Shown here piece after piece: positions 43,172 through 52,049 of a stretch of 64,000 nucleotides of DNA (position 1 is the first letter of the stretch; each line of letters starts with the position of its first letter). The stretch spans positions 92,770 through 156,769 of the forward strand of contig NZ_BAOQ01000008.1 in the NCBI RefSeq assembly GCF_000344155.1, read 5' to 3'. The DNA comes from Gordonia paraffinivorans NBRC 108238. Its GTDB lineage: Bacteria > Actinomycetota > Actinomycetes > Mycobacteriales > Mycobacteriaceae. The notes under the pieces were generated by a model, which was given only the letters and a program-made list of their open reading frames with translations, ran no database searches and was not told where the DNA came from. A program made the translations under genes and the position numbers.

Positions 43172-44742
43172 CCGCACTGGGCGACAAGGGCCCCCGCCGG
43201 GCGGGCGTCATCGGGGGCGACACCCCGTCGGGGGAGTGCGCCGACGCCGACGGCTCGCTCGACGACACCGTTGCGGCGCAACAGGGTCCGGACACCGAGG
43301 CGGAGAATCCGACGCCGGACGGCGCCGTCGACCGGACTCCACCGGCCTCCCGGGATCTCCCGGACGGGTTCCAGGTGCAGATCGACCTGCGGGCGGCCCG
43401 CGGCGGCGACCTGCGCCACCTCGTCGGCGGATCGCCCACCAGGCTGATGCGGATGTCCGACACCGCACTCGGCATGACCTCGGACGACGGGCGGATCGAG
43501 GTGTGCGACACCGTGACCCGCCGCCTCGCGCGCGCACTCCTCGACGCCGGGGTGGCCAACCCGCGCCCGATGTTCGGGCCCCGTGCCGACGACGTCACCG
43601 TGGTCATCCCGGTCAAGGACAACCAGGCGGGCGTCGATCGGCTCGTCGATGCACTCGACGGACTGAAGGTGATCGTCGTCGACGACGGGTCCGACGTCCC
43701 GATCACCGGCCGGCGTCCGGACGTCACGGTGATCCGATTCGATTCCAATCGCGGCCCCTCGGCAGCGCGCAACGCCGGAGTGGAGGCTGCGGCAACGGAT
43801 TTCGTCGCCTTCCTGGATTCGGACGTCGTGCCCGAGCCGGACTGGCTGACGGTGCTGCTCACGCACTTCTCCGACCCCTCGGTCGGTGCCGTCGCGCCAC
43901 GCATCGTCGGACTCCGGGCGGCCGGCGGGTCGGCATCCGTCGCGGAACGGTACGAGAACGGCTGGTCGTCGCTGGACATGGGGCCGGAGGAGTCCGCGGT
44001 CCTACCGTCCACCCGCGTCCCGTACGTGCCGAGTGCGGCGATGGTCGTGCGTCGTTCGGCGTTCTGCGGGTTCGACGAGTCGCTGCGGGTCGCCGAGGAC
44101 GTGGACCTGTGCTGGCGGATGCATGCCGCAGGCTGGCGCATCCGCTACGACCCGGTCGCCCGGGTGGCGCACGATCACCGCACGAACCTGCGCGAGGTCC
44201 TGTCCCGACGATGCTTCTACGGGACCGGCGCGGCGCACCTCGCGTCCCGGCACGGCGATCGCGCCGCCCCGCTGGTGATGTCTCTCCCGATGGCGGCCGC
44301 CGTCGTCGCACTGCTGACCCGGACACGACTCGGCGCGGCCATCGCGATGCTCATCTTCACCCAGATGGCCGTCCGGCTGCGGCGTCGCCTGGGCGACCTG
44401 CCGTCGGCCCCGCTCGTGTCGGCGCAGCTGACATCGCGGGCCGCCGGGTATGGGTTGCTGCAGGCGGCCGACGCGATCTGCCGGCACTACTGGCCGGTGG
44501 CGTTGCTGCTGGCGCTGATCTCCCGGAGGTTCCGGAGGCTGGCCGTCCAGGTGGCGATCGTCGAGGGGGTGGTGTCCTGGGTCCGGGACCTGATCGCGGA
44601 CCCGACGACCCCGCCCGCTCTCGGACCGGTCCGCTACCTGCTGATGCACCGCCTCGACGACCTCGCCTACGGCGCCGGCCTGTGGCAGGGTGTCATCGCC
44701 GCGAAGGACCCGGAGGCGCTGCGCCCCGTCATATCCCGATGA
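43168..44742 (+). CDS. mftF: Mycofactocin glycosyltransferase
   Basis: 524 residues. An N-terminal about 130-residue RRE-like or leader domain precedes the GT2 catalytic fold with VTVVIPVKDN, IVVDDGSD and FLDSDVVPEPDW (metal DxD-like), then EDVDLCWRMHAAGWRI. Hydrophobic helices near 370-395 and 425-460 suggest membrane association. It adds beta-1,4-glucose units to mycofactocin, making it polar and retained. Confidence 0.94.
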   Translation: MTALGDKGPRRAGVIGGDTPSGECADADGSLDDTVAAQQGPDTEAENPTPDGAVDRTPPASRDLPDGFQVQIDLRAARGGDLRHLVGGSPTRLMRMSDTALGMTSDDGRIEVCDTVTRRLARALLDAGVANPRPMFGPRADDVTVVIPVKDNQAGVDRLVDALDGLKVIVVDDGSDVPITGRRPDVTVIRFDSNRGPSAARNAGVEAAATDFVAFLDSDVVPEPDWLTVLLTHFSDPSVGAVAPRIVGLRAAGGSASVAERYENGWSSLDMGPEESAVLPSTRVPYVPSAAMVVRRSAFCGFDESLRVAEDVDLCWRMHAAGWRIRYDPVARVAHDHRTNLREVLSRRCFYGTGAAHLASRHGDRAAPLVMSLPMAAAVVALLTRTRLGAAIAMLIFTQMAVRLRRRLGDLPSAPLVSAQLTSRAAGYGLLQAADAICRHYWPVALLLALISRRFRRLAVQVAIVEGVVSWVRDLIADPTTPPALGPVRYLLMHRLDDLAYGAGLWQGVIAAKDPEALRPVISR

Positions 44743-46070
44743 CGGGACAGGACACCGGGGACCTCGTCGCCGACGTCGTCATCGTGGGCGCGGGCAGCGC
44801 GGGATGCGTGCTGGCCGAACGACTCTCTCGCGACCCCGGACGTGAGGTCGTCCTCCTCGAACGCGGTCCGGACCGATGGCCCGGACCCGAGGAGCTCGAC
44901 CTCGGGCGACTGCCGATCGGCGACGACTCCCGGCATGCGGTCCGGCACGACACCGATCTCCCCGGACTCGCCGCGGCGCGCGGTTCGGCGATCGGGGGCT
45001 CGTCCGCCGTCAACGGCGCCTACTTCCTGCGGTGGCACCGCGACGACTTCGCCTCCTGGCCGCGTGGATGGGATCTCGACCGGATCGAATCCGCCTACGA
45101 CGAACTCGACGGGCCCGGCGGGACCATGGGGGTCTCGCCGGTGGCCGACGACGAACTCGGCGACGCGGGCGAGTCCTTCGAGCGGTACTGGGCGGCGCGC
45201 GCCGATGCGCGGCCGCCCGAGGAGCGATGGCCGGTGACCGGCGTCAACCGGGTACACAGCAATCGCGCTGGATCGCTGCGCCGCACCGCGGCGGAGGCGT
45301 ATCTCTCGCGGGCGCTCGACAGGCCGAATCTGCGGGTCGTCGCCGGGTGTGAGGTCCTCGGCCTCGACACCGCCGGAAACGCCGTGACCGGGGTGCGGGC
45401 CGCCCGCCTGTCGGTGTCGGCGGGGGAGGTGATCCTCTGCGCCGGAACGCTGGGAACCGCGCATCTGCTCCTCGGTTCCGGACTCGACGTGACCGGCGGC
45501 CACGACCATCTGGGGGCGTTCGAACACCGCGGGCTCGCGGTCTTCTACCGCCGGCGTCGGCCCGCCGCGTCGGACATGGTGTTGCCGACCGTCCTGCACA
45601 CCGCCGATGCCTTCGAGATCCGTTGCTACCGAGATGATCTCGCTGCCTACATCGCCGGGTTGCCCGCGGTCGGGGCAATGGTCGAGGTGACCTCGATGCG
45701 GCCGTCGCCGGTGCGTCTCGTCGACGCGGATGCCCGGGTCCGGCTCGAGTTCGGCGAGATGGGTCCGGAGGTCGCCGAGTCGATGCGCGCCCACGCCGGC
45801 GCGGCGGCGGACATGCTGAACTCACCCGACTTCGCCGACATCGTCGTGCCGGGCAGCGTGTCGGTCGCCGATGTGCCGGGCTTCTCGCAGCACTGCTGGG
45901 GCACCATGCCGATGGGGGAGCGCACCGACCGACTCGGCGGCGTCCTCGGGGTGCGGGGGTTGCGCATCGTCGACGGGTCGATCCTGCCGAGCGGCGGATG
46001 CAGCGGGCCGCACGCGACGATCATGATGACGGCGGTCGCGATCGGCGACGAACTGGCGGGCCTGCGGTGA
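44739..46070 (+). CDS. mftG: Mycofactocin GMC-family oxidoreductase
   Basis: 443 residues, ATGA overlap with mftF. FAD fold VVIVGAGSAGCVLAERL near residue 13, GSAIGGSSAVNGAYFLRW, EVILCAGTLGTAHLLLGSG and the C-terminal FSQHCWGTMPMG with the GMC active-site His. Reported to reoxidise mycofactocinol and couple it to respiration during ethanol growth in mycobacteria. The size, about 440, is short for GMC enzymes but normal for MftG. Confidence 0.94.
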   Translation: MTGQDTGDLVADVVIVGAGSAGCVLAERLSRDPGREVVLLERGPDRWPGPEELDLGRLPIGDDSRHAVRHDTDLPGLAAARGSAIGGSSAVNGAYFLRWHRDDFASWPRGWDLDRIESAYDELDGPGGTMGVSPVADDELGDAGESFERYWAARADARPPEERWPVTGVNRVHSNRAGSLRRTAAEAYLSRALDRPNLRVVAGCEVLGLDTAGNAVTGVRAARLSVSAGEVILCAGTLGTAHLLLGSGLDVTGGHDHLGAFEHRGLAVFYRRRRPAASDMVLPTVLHTADAFEIRCYRDDLAAYIAGLPAVGAMVEVTSMRPSPVRLVDADARVRLEFGEMGPEVAESMRAHAGAAADMLNSPDFADIVVPGSVSVADVPGFSQHCWGTMPMGERTDRLGGVLGVRGLRIVDGSILPSGGCSGPHATIMMTAVAIGDELAGLR

Positions 46071-46735
46071 GTTCGCACATGCGCGATCAGGACGGATCGA
46101 CGACGGAATCGGCCGTGTCCGTGCTCGCCGCCGTCGGCACGACGTACGTGGAGTCGTTGACCGTCAAGAGATCTCGCTTCGTCGCCACCGTGACGTCGAT
46201 CGGTTCCGAGTCCGACTTCCGCGGCTTTCTCGATGCGGTCCGCGGCGAGCATCACGGTGTGCACCACGCGTGCTGGGCGTTCTCCCTGGGCGCCGGGGCC
46301 CGGCAGGTCACGCGGTCCTCCGACGACGGCGAGCCCACCGGGACCGCCGGACCGCCGATCCTCGCGGCCCTGCAGGCCAGGCACGTCACGAACGCGGCGA
46401 TCGTGGTGGTCCGCTATTACGGCGGGATCCAGCTCGGGACCGGGGGACTGGTCCGGGCCTACGGCTCGGTCGCCCGTGCCGCTCTCGACGGGGCACCGTT
46501 ACGCGCGGCGAAATCGACCAGCCGCGTGCGGTTCTCGGTGCCGATCGCCGACGCCGGCCGAATCGAGCAGGTCGTCCACGCGATGGGTTCCGTGCGCGCA
46601 TCCGACTACCGGGCGTACGCGGTCTCGTTCCTGGTGGAGGTCGACGCCTCGGACGAGGAGACACTGTGTGACCGCGTCATGTCCCTCACGTCGGGTGCGG
46701 CATCGATCGTCGATGTCGACCGGGTCGTCGCGTGA
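46067..46735 (+). CDS. YigZ/IMPACT-family protein
   Basis: 222 residues from GTG 46067, which overlaps the mftG stop as GTGA; ATG 46079 is the alternative. The UPF0029 N-terminal domain has the string KRSRFVATV, EHHGVHHACWAFSLG, SDDGEPTGTAGPPILAAL and VVVRYYGGIQLGTGGLVRAY. The C-terminal ferredoxin-like half follows. Relatives bind ribosomes or GCN1-like factors in eukaryotes; the bacterial role is uncertain. Its coupling to mftG may be incidental. Confidence 0.88.
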   Translation: MSSHMRDQDGSTTESAVSVLAAVGTTYVESLTVKRSRFVATVTSIGSESDFRGFLDAVRGEHHGVHHACWAFSLGAGARQVTRSSDDGEPTGTAGPPILAALQARHVTNAAIVVVRYYGGIQLGTGGLVRAYGSVARAALDGAPLRAAKSTSRVRFSVPIADAGRIEQVVHAMGSVRASDYRAYAVSFLVEVDASDEETLCDRVMSLTSGAASIVDVDRVVA

Positions 46736-46751
46736 GGGTGGGGCAGCGACC

Positions 46752-46757
46752 TAGGCT
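46752..46757 (+). promoter_or_regulatory. -10 box for a leaderless mRNA
   Basis: TAGGCT ends 6 nt before ATG 46764. Confidence 0.5.
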
Positions 46758-46763
46758 GGGTGC

Positions 46764-47195
46764 ATGACAGGCATATCGTCGGCTGATCCCGCGGTGCGCG
46801 AGTTCCTCGCCGCCGGGACGAGGACCGGTCACCTGGGATACCTCGCATCGGACGGACGGCCCCTCGTGGCACCGGTCTGGTTCGTCGTCGACGGGGACCG
46901 GCTCGCCTTCAACACCGGCGCAACCACCGCCAAGGGGCGTGCCCTGCTGCGTGATCCGCGGGTCGTGCTGTCCGTGGACCTGCCGGAACCGCCCTACGCG
47001 TTCGTGCAGGTGCAGGGCCGCGCGGTGGTGACCGACGAACTCACCGAGGTGCGTCGCATCGCCACGCTGTGCGGCGCGCGGTACATGGGCGCCGACCGCG
47101 CAGAGGAGTTCGGCTCCCGCAACGGCGTGCCCGGGGAGCTCGCGGTGTGGATCGAACCGACGAAGGTGATCGCCGAGCTCGACGTGACGCAATGA
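46764..47195 (+). CDS. PPOX-class F420-dependent oxidoreductase
   Basis: 143 residues. Split beta-barrel flavin/F420 fold: GHLGYLASDGRPLVAPVWFVVDGDRLAFNTGATTAKGRALLRDPRVVLSVD... is the typical F420-binding pattern with the Lys/Gly/Arg phosphate loop. It ends IEPTKVIAELDV. The substrate is unknown. Single-gene unit behind a leaderless -10. Confidence 0.88.
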   Translation: MTGISSADPAVREFLAAGTRTGHLGYLASDGRPLVAPVWFVVDGDRLAFNTGATTAKGRALLRDPRVVLSVDLPEPPYAFVQVQGRAVVTDELTEVRRIATLCGARYMGADRAEEFGSRNGVPGELAVWIEPTKVIAELDVTQ

Positions 47196-47380
47196 GGGCC
47201 GGCCCCGGATAGCCGCGGCCCCGCCTGCGCGACGACGGTTCGGGCAACCCCGGCGACCGCCGGAACCTTCATCGGAGCACTGTGCGTCCTCCTCGCCTCC
47301 GCGATAGTGTTGCCCACACCCGCGGCGACGCGGATGGCCGCTCGGAACCGCCCGTGCCGGAGCGGCCGGAGGGGAGCCCG

Positions 47381-47968
47381 GTGAGCGCAACGATTCGAGC
47401 ACGTCTGGCCGCTGCCGCGGTGGCCGCCGCGGCAGCCGTGTCGGTCCTCGGCACCGGCCACGCCGCCGCGCTGCCGCGCACACCCGACGACACCCCGATG
47501 TGCGCGGGTGCCGGCAAGCCGCGCACCGTCCTCGCCGAGCCGGCGGCGTTCGAGGCGGTCGCCTTCGACACGTCCGGCCGCATGCTGGTCAGCGACGTCC
47601 TCGGCAACCGGCTGGTCGCGGTCGACCGTCCGGGCGCCGCGCCGCGCAAGGTCGCGACGGTCCGGGCGCCCGGAGGTATCGCACCGCTGCCCGACGGCCG
47701 GGTGCTGGTCGGGTCGGGAAGCGGCCCGACCGCGCTCCTCGCCCCGGACGCCGCATCACTGGCGACCGTCGACCCGCGGACCGGAGCGAGCAGGGGGTAC
47801 GCGCACGGCTTGTCGATGGCCAACGGCGTGGTCCGCTCGTCCGACGGCACGGTCTACGCCTCGAGCGCGGTCGCGCCCGCGATCGACCGCGTCGGGCCGT
47901 CTCACCGAGTTCCCGGCGCAGTAGAGTTCGGGGCGTGCGCCACGGCATCTGCATCCTGCCCGACCTGA
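47381..47968 (+). pseudogene. Secreted SMP-30/NHL-type beta-propeller protein, 3'-truncated
   Basis: Starts at GTG 47381 behind GGAGGGGAG, with signal peptide ending near GHAAALP (residue 27). The propeller repeats are recognisable (FEAVAFDTSGRMLVSDVLGNRLVAVD, GGIAPLPDGRVLVGSGSG, LSMANGVVRSSDGTVYASSAVAPAIDRVGP) but stop after about three blades. The frame then runs into the promoter and start of the next gene and ends at 47968 with non-homologous residues. Normal relatives are about 300 residues; here about 175 are homologous. Probably a remnant; a short functional form cannot be excluded. Confidence 0.6.
47922..47927 (+). promoter_or_regulatory. -10 box for a leaderless mRNA (LLM enzyme)
   Basis: TAGAGT lies 7 nt before GTG 47935. 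Confidence 0.5.
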
Positions 47969-48798
47969 CCTGGTCCGAGTCGCGACCCCGCTGGGTGCTC
48001 GCCGAGGAGATGGGCTTCGACCACGCCTGGACCTATGACCACCTGGTGTGGGGCCGGATGCCGGACTCCCGGTGGTCGGCGTGCGTGCCACTGCTGACCG
48101 CCGCGGCGGTGGTGACCGACCGCATCGGGCTCGGCGCCTTCGTGGTCTCCCCGAACTTCCGTCACCCGGTGGCCTTCTCGCGAGAGGTCGAGACCCTTGT
48201 CGACATCTCCGACGGCCGGTTCCTGCTGGGACTCGGCGCGGGCGGGACCCCGGACGACCTCGTGCTGGGGCAGGACCCGCTCACCCCGGGGCAGAAGGTC
48301 GACCGGTTCCGGGAGTTCGTCGGACTCCTCGACCGGACGCTGGAGTCCGACCACGTCGACGCCGACGGCGAGTACTACCGGGCACGGGACATGCGCCTCG
48401 GGCGGGGTTCGGTACGGCAGCGGGTCCCGTTCATCCTCGCGGGCAACGGTCCGCGCTCGATCCGCTTCGCCGCGCGCACCGGCGAGGCATGGGCGACCAC
48501 CGGCTCGCCCGCGAAGACCATCGACGAGTGGTTCACCACGATCGGGCGTTGCGTCGAGATCCTCGACGAGGAACTCGCGCGGCACCCGGGGCGGCGGATC
48601 GACCGCTACCTGCATCTCGACGCCGCGCCGCGCAACTCGCTGGAGAGCGTGGATCTGTTCGACGAGATGGTGGGGCGGGCAGCCGAACTCGGGTTCACCG
48701 ATGTGATCGCGTGCTGGCCCCGCGACGACGAGCCGTACCGGGCCTCGACGGACGTCCTCGAGGCGATCGCCGAGCGGGGGCTGTCATCGGGGGCCTGA
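47935..48798 (+). CDS. LLM-class F420-dependent oxidoreductase
   Basis: 287 residues from GTG 47935. Luciferase-like barrel: MGFDHAWTYDHLVWG, IGLGAFVVSPNFRHPVAFSREVETL and FLLGLGAGGTPDDLV form the F420-binding signature, with FILAGNGPRSIRFAARTGEAW later. The reaction is unknown. The ribosome site is lacking and TAGAGT is positioned for a leaderless mRNA. It overlaps the degenerate end of the upstream propeller gene. Confidence 0.9.
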   Translation: MRHGICILPDLTWSESRPRWVLAEEMGFDHAWTYDHLVWGRMPDSRWSACVPLLTAAAVVTDRIGLGAFVVSPNFRHPVAFSREVETLVDISDGRFLLGLGAGGTPDDLVLGQDPLTPGQKVDRFREFVGLLDRTLESDHVDADGEYYRARDMRLGRGSVRQRVPFILAGNGPRSIRFAARTGEAWATTGSPAKTIDEWFTTIGRCVEILDEELARHPGRRIDRYLHLDAAPRNSLESVDLFDEMVGRAAELGFTDVIACWPRDDEPYRASTDVLEAIAERGLSSGA

Positions 48799-48856
48799 GG
48801 TCCCGAACCGCCGGCCGGGTGCGCCGGTGCGGCCGTGCGTCGGACCCGGTGCCGCG

Positions 48857-49582
48857 TCAGGTGCCGAATCCTCGTAGGAGCCCGATGTAGGGCTTCGGTC
48901 GCGGCGCGGCGAACTCGCCCGACGCGGTGGAGGTCCGGGCGCCCATCGCGGCCAGCGCCGACAACATGCCGACCCCGGCGGCGACACCGTCGATCACCGG
49001 AGCGCCTATCCGATCGCCGATGGTGCGGGCGAGGTCGGCCATCCCCGCACAGCCGAGCACGATGACGTCCGATCCGTCGGCGAGCAGCGCCTCGCGGCAG
49101 GCCTTGGTGAGGATCTCTGCGGTGTGCGGGTTGGACTCGAGCTCCAGGACCGGGATCTCGCACGCGTGTATGCCCAGGCACTGGCGGGTGAAACCGTAGT
49201 GGCGCACCAGATCCTCGGCACGGCCGACGGTGCGTCCGAGGGTCGTGACGATGGAGAAGCCTCGGCCCAGCGGAGCGGCTAGATGGAAGGCGGCCTCCGC
49301 GATGCCGAGGACCGGGGCGCCGGCCACCTCGCGCGCCGCGTCGAGACCCGGGTCGCCGAAACAGGCCAGGAGATACCCGTGCGCGCCGGGGTCGTCCGAG
49401 ATGGCCTGGAGCACACCGGGTACCGCGAGGGCCTCGTCGTAATGACTCTCGATGGAGGCGGGTCCGGTGGGCGAGGTGACCGCGGTGATCTCGGTGTCGG
49501 GCCGCGCGACGGATCGCGCGGCCCGGGAGATCACCGCGGTCATCTCCCCCGAGGTGTTGGGGTTGATGACGCAGAGTCGCAT
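48857..49582 (-). CDS. Aspartate/glutamate (hydantoin) racemase-family protein
   Basis: 241 residues. MRLCVINPNTSGEMT and the paired cysteines in LLACFGDPGLD and VLGCAGMADLA are the two-base active site of Asp/Glu/hydantoin racemases. Start and permease stop overlap as TGATG, so the two are translationally coupled. Next to an NCS1 permease this points to hydantoin, allantoin or a similar chiral N-heterocycle. No hydantoinase or carbamoylase is in the window, which leaves the substrate open. Confidence 0.85.
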   Translation of the reverse strand: MRLCVINPNTSGEMTAVISRAARSVARPDTEITAVTSPTGPASIESHYDEALAVPGVLQAISDDPGAHGYLLACFGDPGLDAAREVAGAPVLGIAEAAFHLAAPLGRGFSIVTTLGRTVGRAEDLVRHYGFTRQCLGIHACEIPVLELESNPHTAEILTKACREALLADGSDVIVLGCAGMADLARTIGDRIGAPVIDGVAAGVGMLSALAAMGARTSTASGEFAAPRPKPYIGLLRGFGT

Positions 49583-51210
49583 CAGCTGCTCGCCGTCTCC
49601 TCGCCGGTGGAGGTGACGGCGGGCTCGGCATCCGGCACGTCGACGACGATCTCGCCGGCGGCGTCGACCTCGATGTCGGTGGTGATCCGCGCCTCGACGG
49701 AGGCGTCGTGGATCAGTTGCGTCGGAACGACTTTCATCCCGATCCAGTACACCGCCGCGCCGAGTGCCGCGCCGATGAACCAGGTGAAGCTGGCCTGATA
49801 GGCGGTGCCGAAGATGACCACGCAGATCGGCGCGATGGAGGCGACGACGGTGGCGCCCACGGCGACCGGGTTCCAGCCGTTGCGGTACCAGTAGGCGCCC
49901 TCGGGCCTCATGGTGAACAGATCGTCGACGACGATCTTCTGCTTCTTGACGAGGTAGAAATCGGCGATGAGGATGCCGAACAGCGGGCCGATGACCGCGC
50001 CGAGGGTGTCCATCGTGTAGTGGATGGCCGTCGGGTTGTTGAAGAGGTTCCACGGCGTGATCAGCACCGAGCCGACCGCCGCGATCATCCCGCCGGTGCG
50101 CCAGCTGATCTTGGTGGGCGCGACATTCGAGAAGTCGAAGGCGGGCGAGACGAAGTTGGCGACGATGTTGATGCCGATGGTCGCGATGGCGAAGGTCAGC
50201 ACGCCGAGGACCGCGGCGGTGGTGTTGTCGATCTTGTCGACGATGTGCACCGGGTCGGTGATGATGTTGCCGTCGTCGTCGGTGCCGATCACGGTGACGG
50301 CCGCCGACACCGTGCACACGACGAGCAGCGAGAAGAACAGGAAGTTGACCGGCAGGCCCCAGAAGTTGCCCTTCTTCACCTCCCCGAAGGTCTTGCCGTA
50401 GCGGGAGAAGTCGCCGAAGTTGAGCATCGGGCCGGAGAAGTACGAGACCACCAGGGCGAAGGCGCTGATCATCATGGTGATCGACGACCAGCCCGACAGC
50501 CCCTCTCCCACGGAGAGGTCGAGGCTGACGTTGCCCCACCCGGCCTTGGCGACCAGGTACGCCGCGAGCGCGAGCATCACGACGTAGACGGCGGGGCCGC
50601 AGAAGTCGATGAACTTGCGGATGGTCTCCATGCCGTTCCAGAAGACGAAGGCCTGCAGGACCCACATCAGGATGAACCCGGCCCAGCCGAGCGCGGACAG
50701 CCCGAGGAAGCCGTGCTCCTCGACGTCACCCCACGGTGCGAGACCCGGCCAGAACTTCAGGGCGAGCAGGCCGAAGGCCACCGAGGCGAGGTAGGTCTGG
50801 ATGCCGTACCAGACCACCGCGATGGAGCCGCGGATGATGGCGGGGATGTTGGCGCCCTTGACGCCGAAGGAGATCCGCGTCGTCACCGGGTAGGGGACGC
50901 CGGCGATCTGCGAGGGCTTCGCGACGAGGTTGCACAGGATGTTGACGGCGACGATGCCGACCACGAGGGCGACGAGCACCTGCCAGGCGGCGATGCCCAG
51001 CGCGAACAGGCTGCCCGCGAAGACGTAGCCGCCGACGCTGTGCACATCGGACATCCAGAAGGCGAAGATGTTGTACCACGTCCACTTCTGCTCCTTGAGT
51101 GGCGCGAGGTCCTGATTGGTGAGCCGCTCGTCGTAGCCGGCCTTGATGACGCTTTCGCCTGCGGCGCCGTGGTGTGACGACACCGTGTCGGGGGTGGGTG
51201 AATCGGACAT
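49582..51210 (-). CDS. NCS1-family nucleobase/hydantoin permease
   Basis: 542 residues from ATG 51210 with GGGAGA upstream. Twelve hydrophobic helices between about 40 and 500 and NCS1 signatures: RLTNQDLAPLKEQKWTWYNIFAFWMSDVHSVGGYVFA (substrate-site Trp and Asn/His region), SFGVKGANIPAIIRG and FSGPMLNFGDFSRYG. Sodium- or proton-coupled import of hydantoins, cytosine, allantoin or uracil is typical. The C-terminal 40 residues are acidic and cytoplasmic. Confidence 0.88.
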   Translation of the reverse strand: MSDSPTPDTVSSHHGAAGESVIKAGYDERLTNQDLAPLKEQKWTWYNIFAFWMSDVHSVGGYVFAGSLFALGIAAWQVLVALVVGIVAVNILCNLVAKPSQIAGVPYPVTTRISFGVKGANIPAIIRGSIAVVWYGIQTYLASVAFGLLALKFWPGLAPWGDVEEHGFLGLSALGWAGFILMWVLQAFVFWNGMETIRKFIDFCGPAVYVVMLALAAYLVAKAGWGNVSLDLSVGEGLSGWSSITMMISAFALVVSYFSGPMLNFGDFSRYGKTFGEVKKGNFWGLPVNFLFFSLLVVCTVSAAVTVIGTDDDGNIITDPVHIVDKIDNTTAAVLGVLTFAIATIGINIVANFVSPAFDFSNVAPTKISWRTGGMIAAVGSVLITPWNLFNNPTAIHYTMDTLGAVIGPLFGILIADFYLVKKQKIVVDDLFTMRPEGAYWYRNGWNPVAVGATVVASIAPICVVIFGTAYQASFTWFIGAALGAAVYWIGMKVVPTQLIHDASVEARITTDIEVDAAGEIVVDVPDAEPAVTSTGEETASS

Positions 51211-51264
51211 GTGGTCTCCCGGTTTGTCGCACAGCTCGTGGTCTTTCCGCATCCCAGGTGCGGA

Positions 51265-51335
51265 AACGCTGTTGCGACAAAGCTAGGAACGCTGTGTTAC
51301 CCCGTGATGACGCCGGAGATATATTCCGCGCGGAA
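51265..51335. promoter_or_regulatory. Candidate control region of the permease-racemase pair
   Basis: The 134-nt gap between the GntR gene and the permease holds a direct repeat AACGCTGT (51265-51272, 51288-51295, 23 nt apart) and a perfect 12-nt palindrome TTCCGCGCGGAA (51324-51335). Either could bind the adjacent GntR protein. Confidence 0.35.
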
Positions 51336-51344
51336 CGCCCGCGG

Positions 51345-52049
51345 TCAGTCGTGGAGCACGTCGAGGCGGGCGGCCGTCTCGACGATGGCGGTCTCCAGGC
51401 GCCGATGGTGCCGCCGTGCGACCTCGAGCACGGCGGCGGTGTCGCGCGCGTCGAACGCGTCGAGCAGCGCCTCGTGGTCGGCGTTGAGCGCGGCCTGCGT
51501 CCGGCCGTCGACCGACCGCATCGCCTGGAACGGTTCGGTGAGGTTCCAGGTCGCCTCGAACATGTTGAGCAGTCGGGGCATCCCGCAGGGGACGACCAGC
51601 GCGCGGTGGAACTCGCGGGAGACGTCGTGGAAGGCCTTGCCGTCGTTGTACTTCACGGCCACGAGGAGCTCCTGGTGGCGTTCGCGGGCCGCACGCAGGG
51701 TGACGGCGTCGATCCGCTCGACCGACTGCGCCAACGCGGCCTGCTCGAGGGTTCCGCGGACGAAGTAGATCTCGCGCAGCTCCTCGGTGGACAGCTGGCT
51801 GACGCGATACCCCGCATTCCGCCGGTGGACGACGAGTCCCTCGCCGACGAGCGTCTTGAGCGCCTCGCGGACCGGGATCGGGCTGACGCCGAACGCGTCG
51901 GCGATCTCCGCCGGCGGGATCTGGGTGCCGGGCGGCGCGCCGCCGGAGAGGATGAGCCGCCGCAGCTCCTCGAGGACGTTGGCGCGTGTGTTCGGGGTGC
52001 GGGTCTCGGCCAGTTGTGCGAGCAGACGATTGGCCATGCGTCTGCTCAT
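51345..52049 (-). CDS. GntR-family regulator, FCD subgroup
   Basis: 234 residues from ATG 52049, which overlaps the peptidase stop as ATGA. Winged helix at about 20-85 (LEELRRLILSGGAPPGTQIPPAEIADAFGVSPIPVREALKTLVGEGLV). The C-terminal FCD domain has the metal/ligand residues expected (HDVSREFHRAL, NADHEALLDAF, HHRRLE). FCD regulators usually sense carboxylic acids. Its place inside the cluster suggests it controls the permease and racemase and perhaps the whole unit. Confidence 0.9.
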   Translation of the reverse strand: MSRRMANRLLAQLAETRTPNTRANVLEELRRLILSGGAPPGTQIPPAEIADAFGVSPIPVREALKTLVGEGLVVHRRNAGYRVSQLSTEELREIYFVRGTLEQAALAQSVERIDAVTLRAARERHQELLVAVKYNDGKAFHDVSREFHRALVVPCGMPRLLNMFEATWNLTEPFQAMRSVDGRTQAALNADHEALLDAFDARDTAAVLEVARRHHRRLETAIVETAARLDVLHD

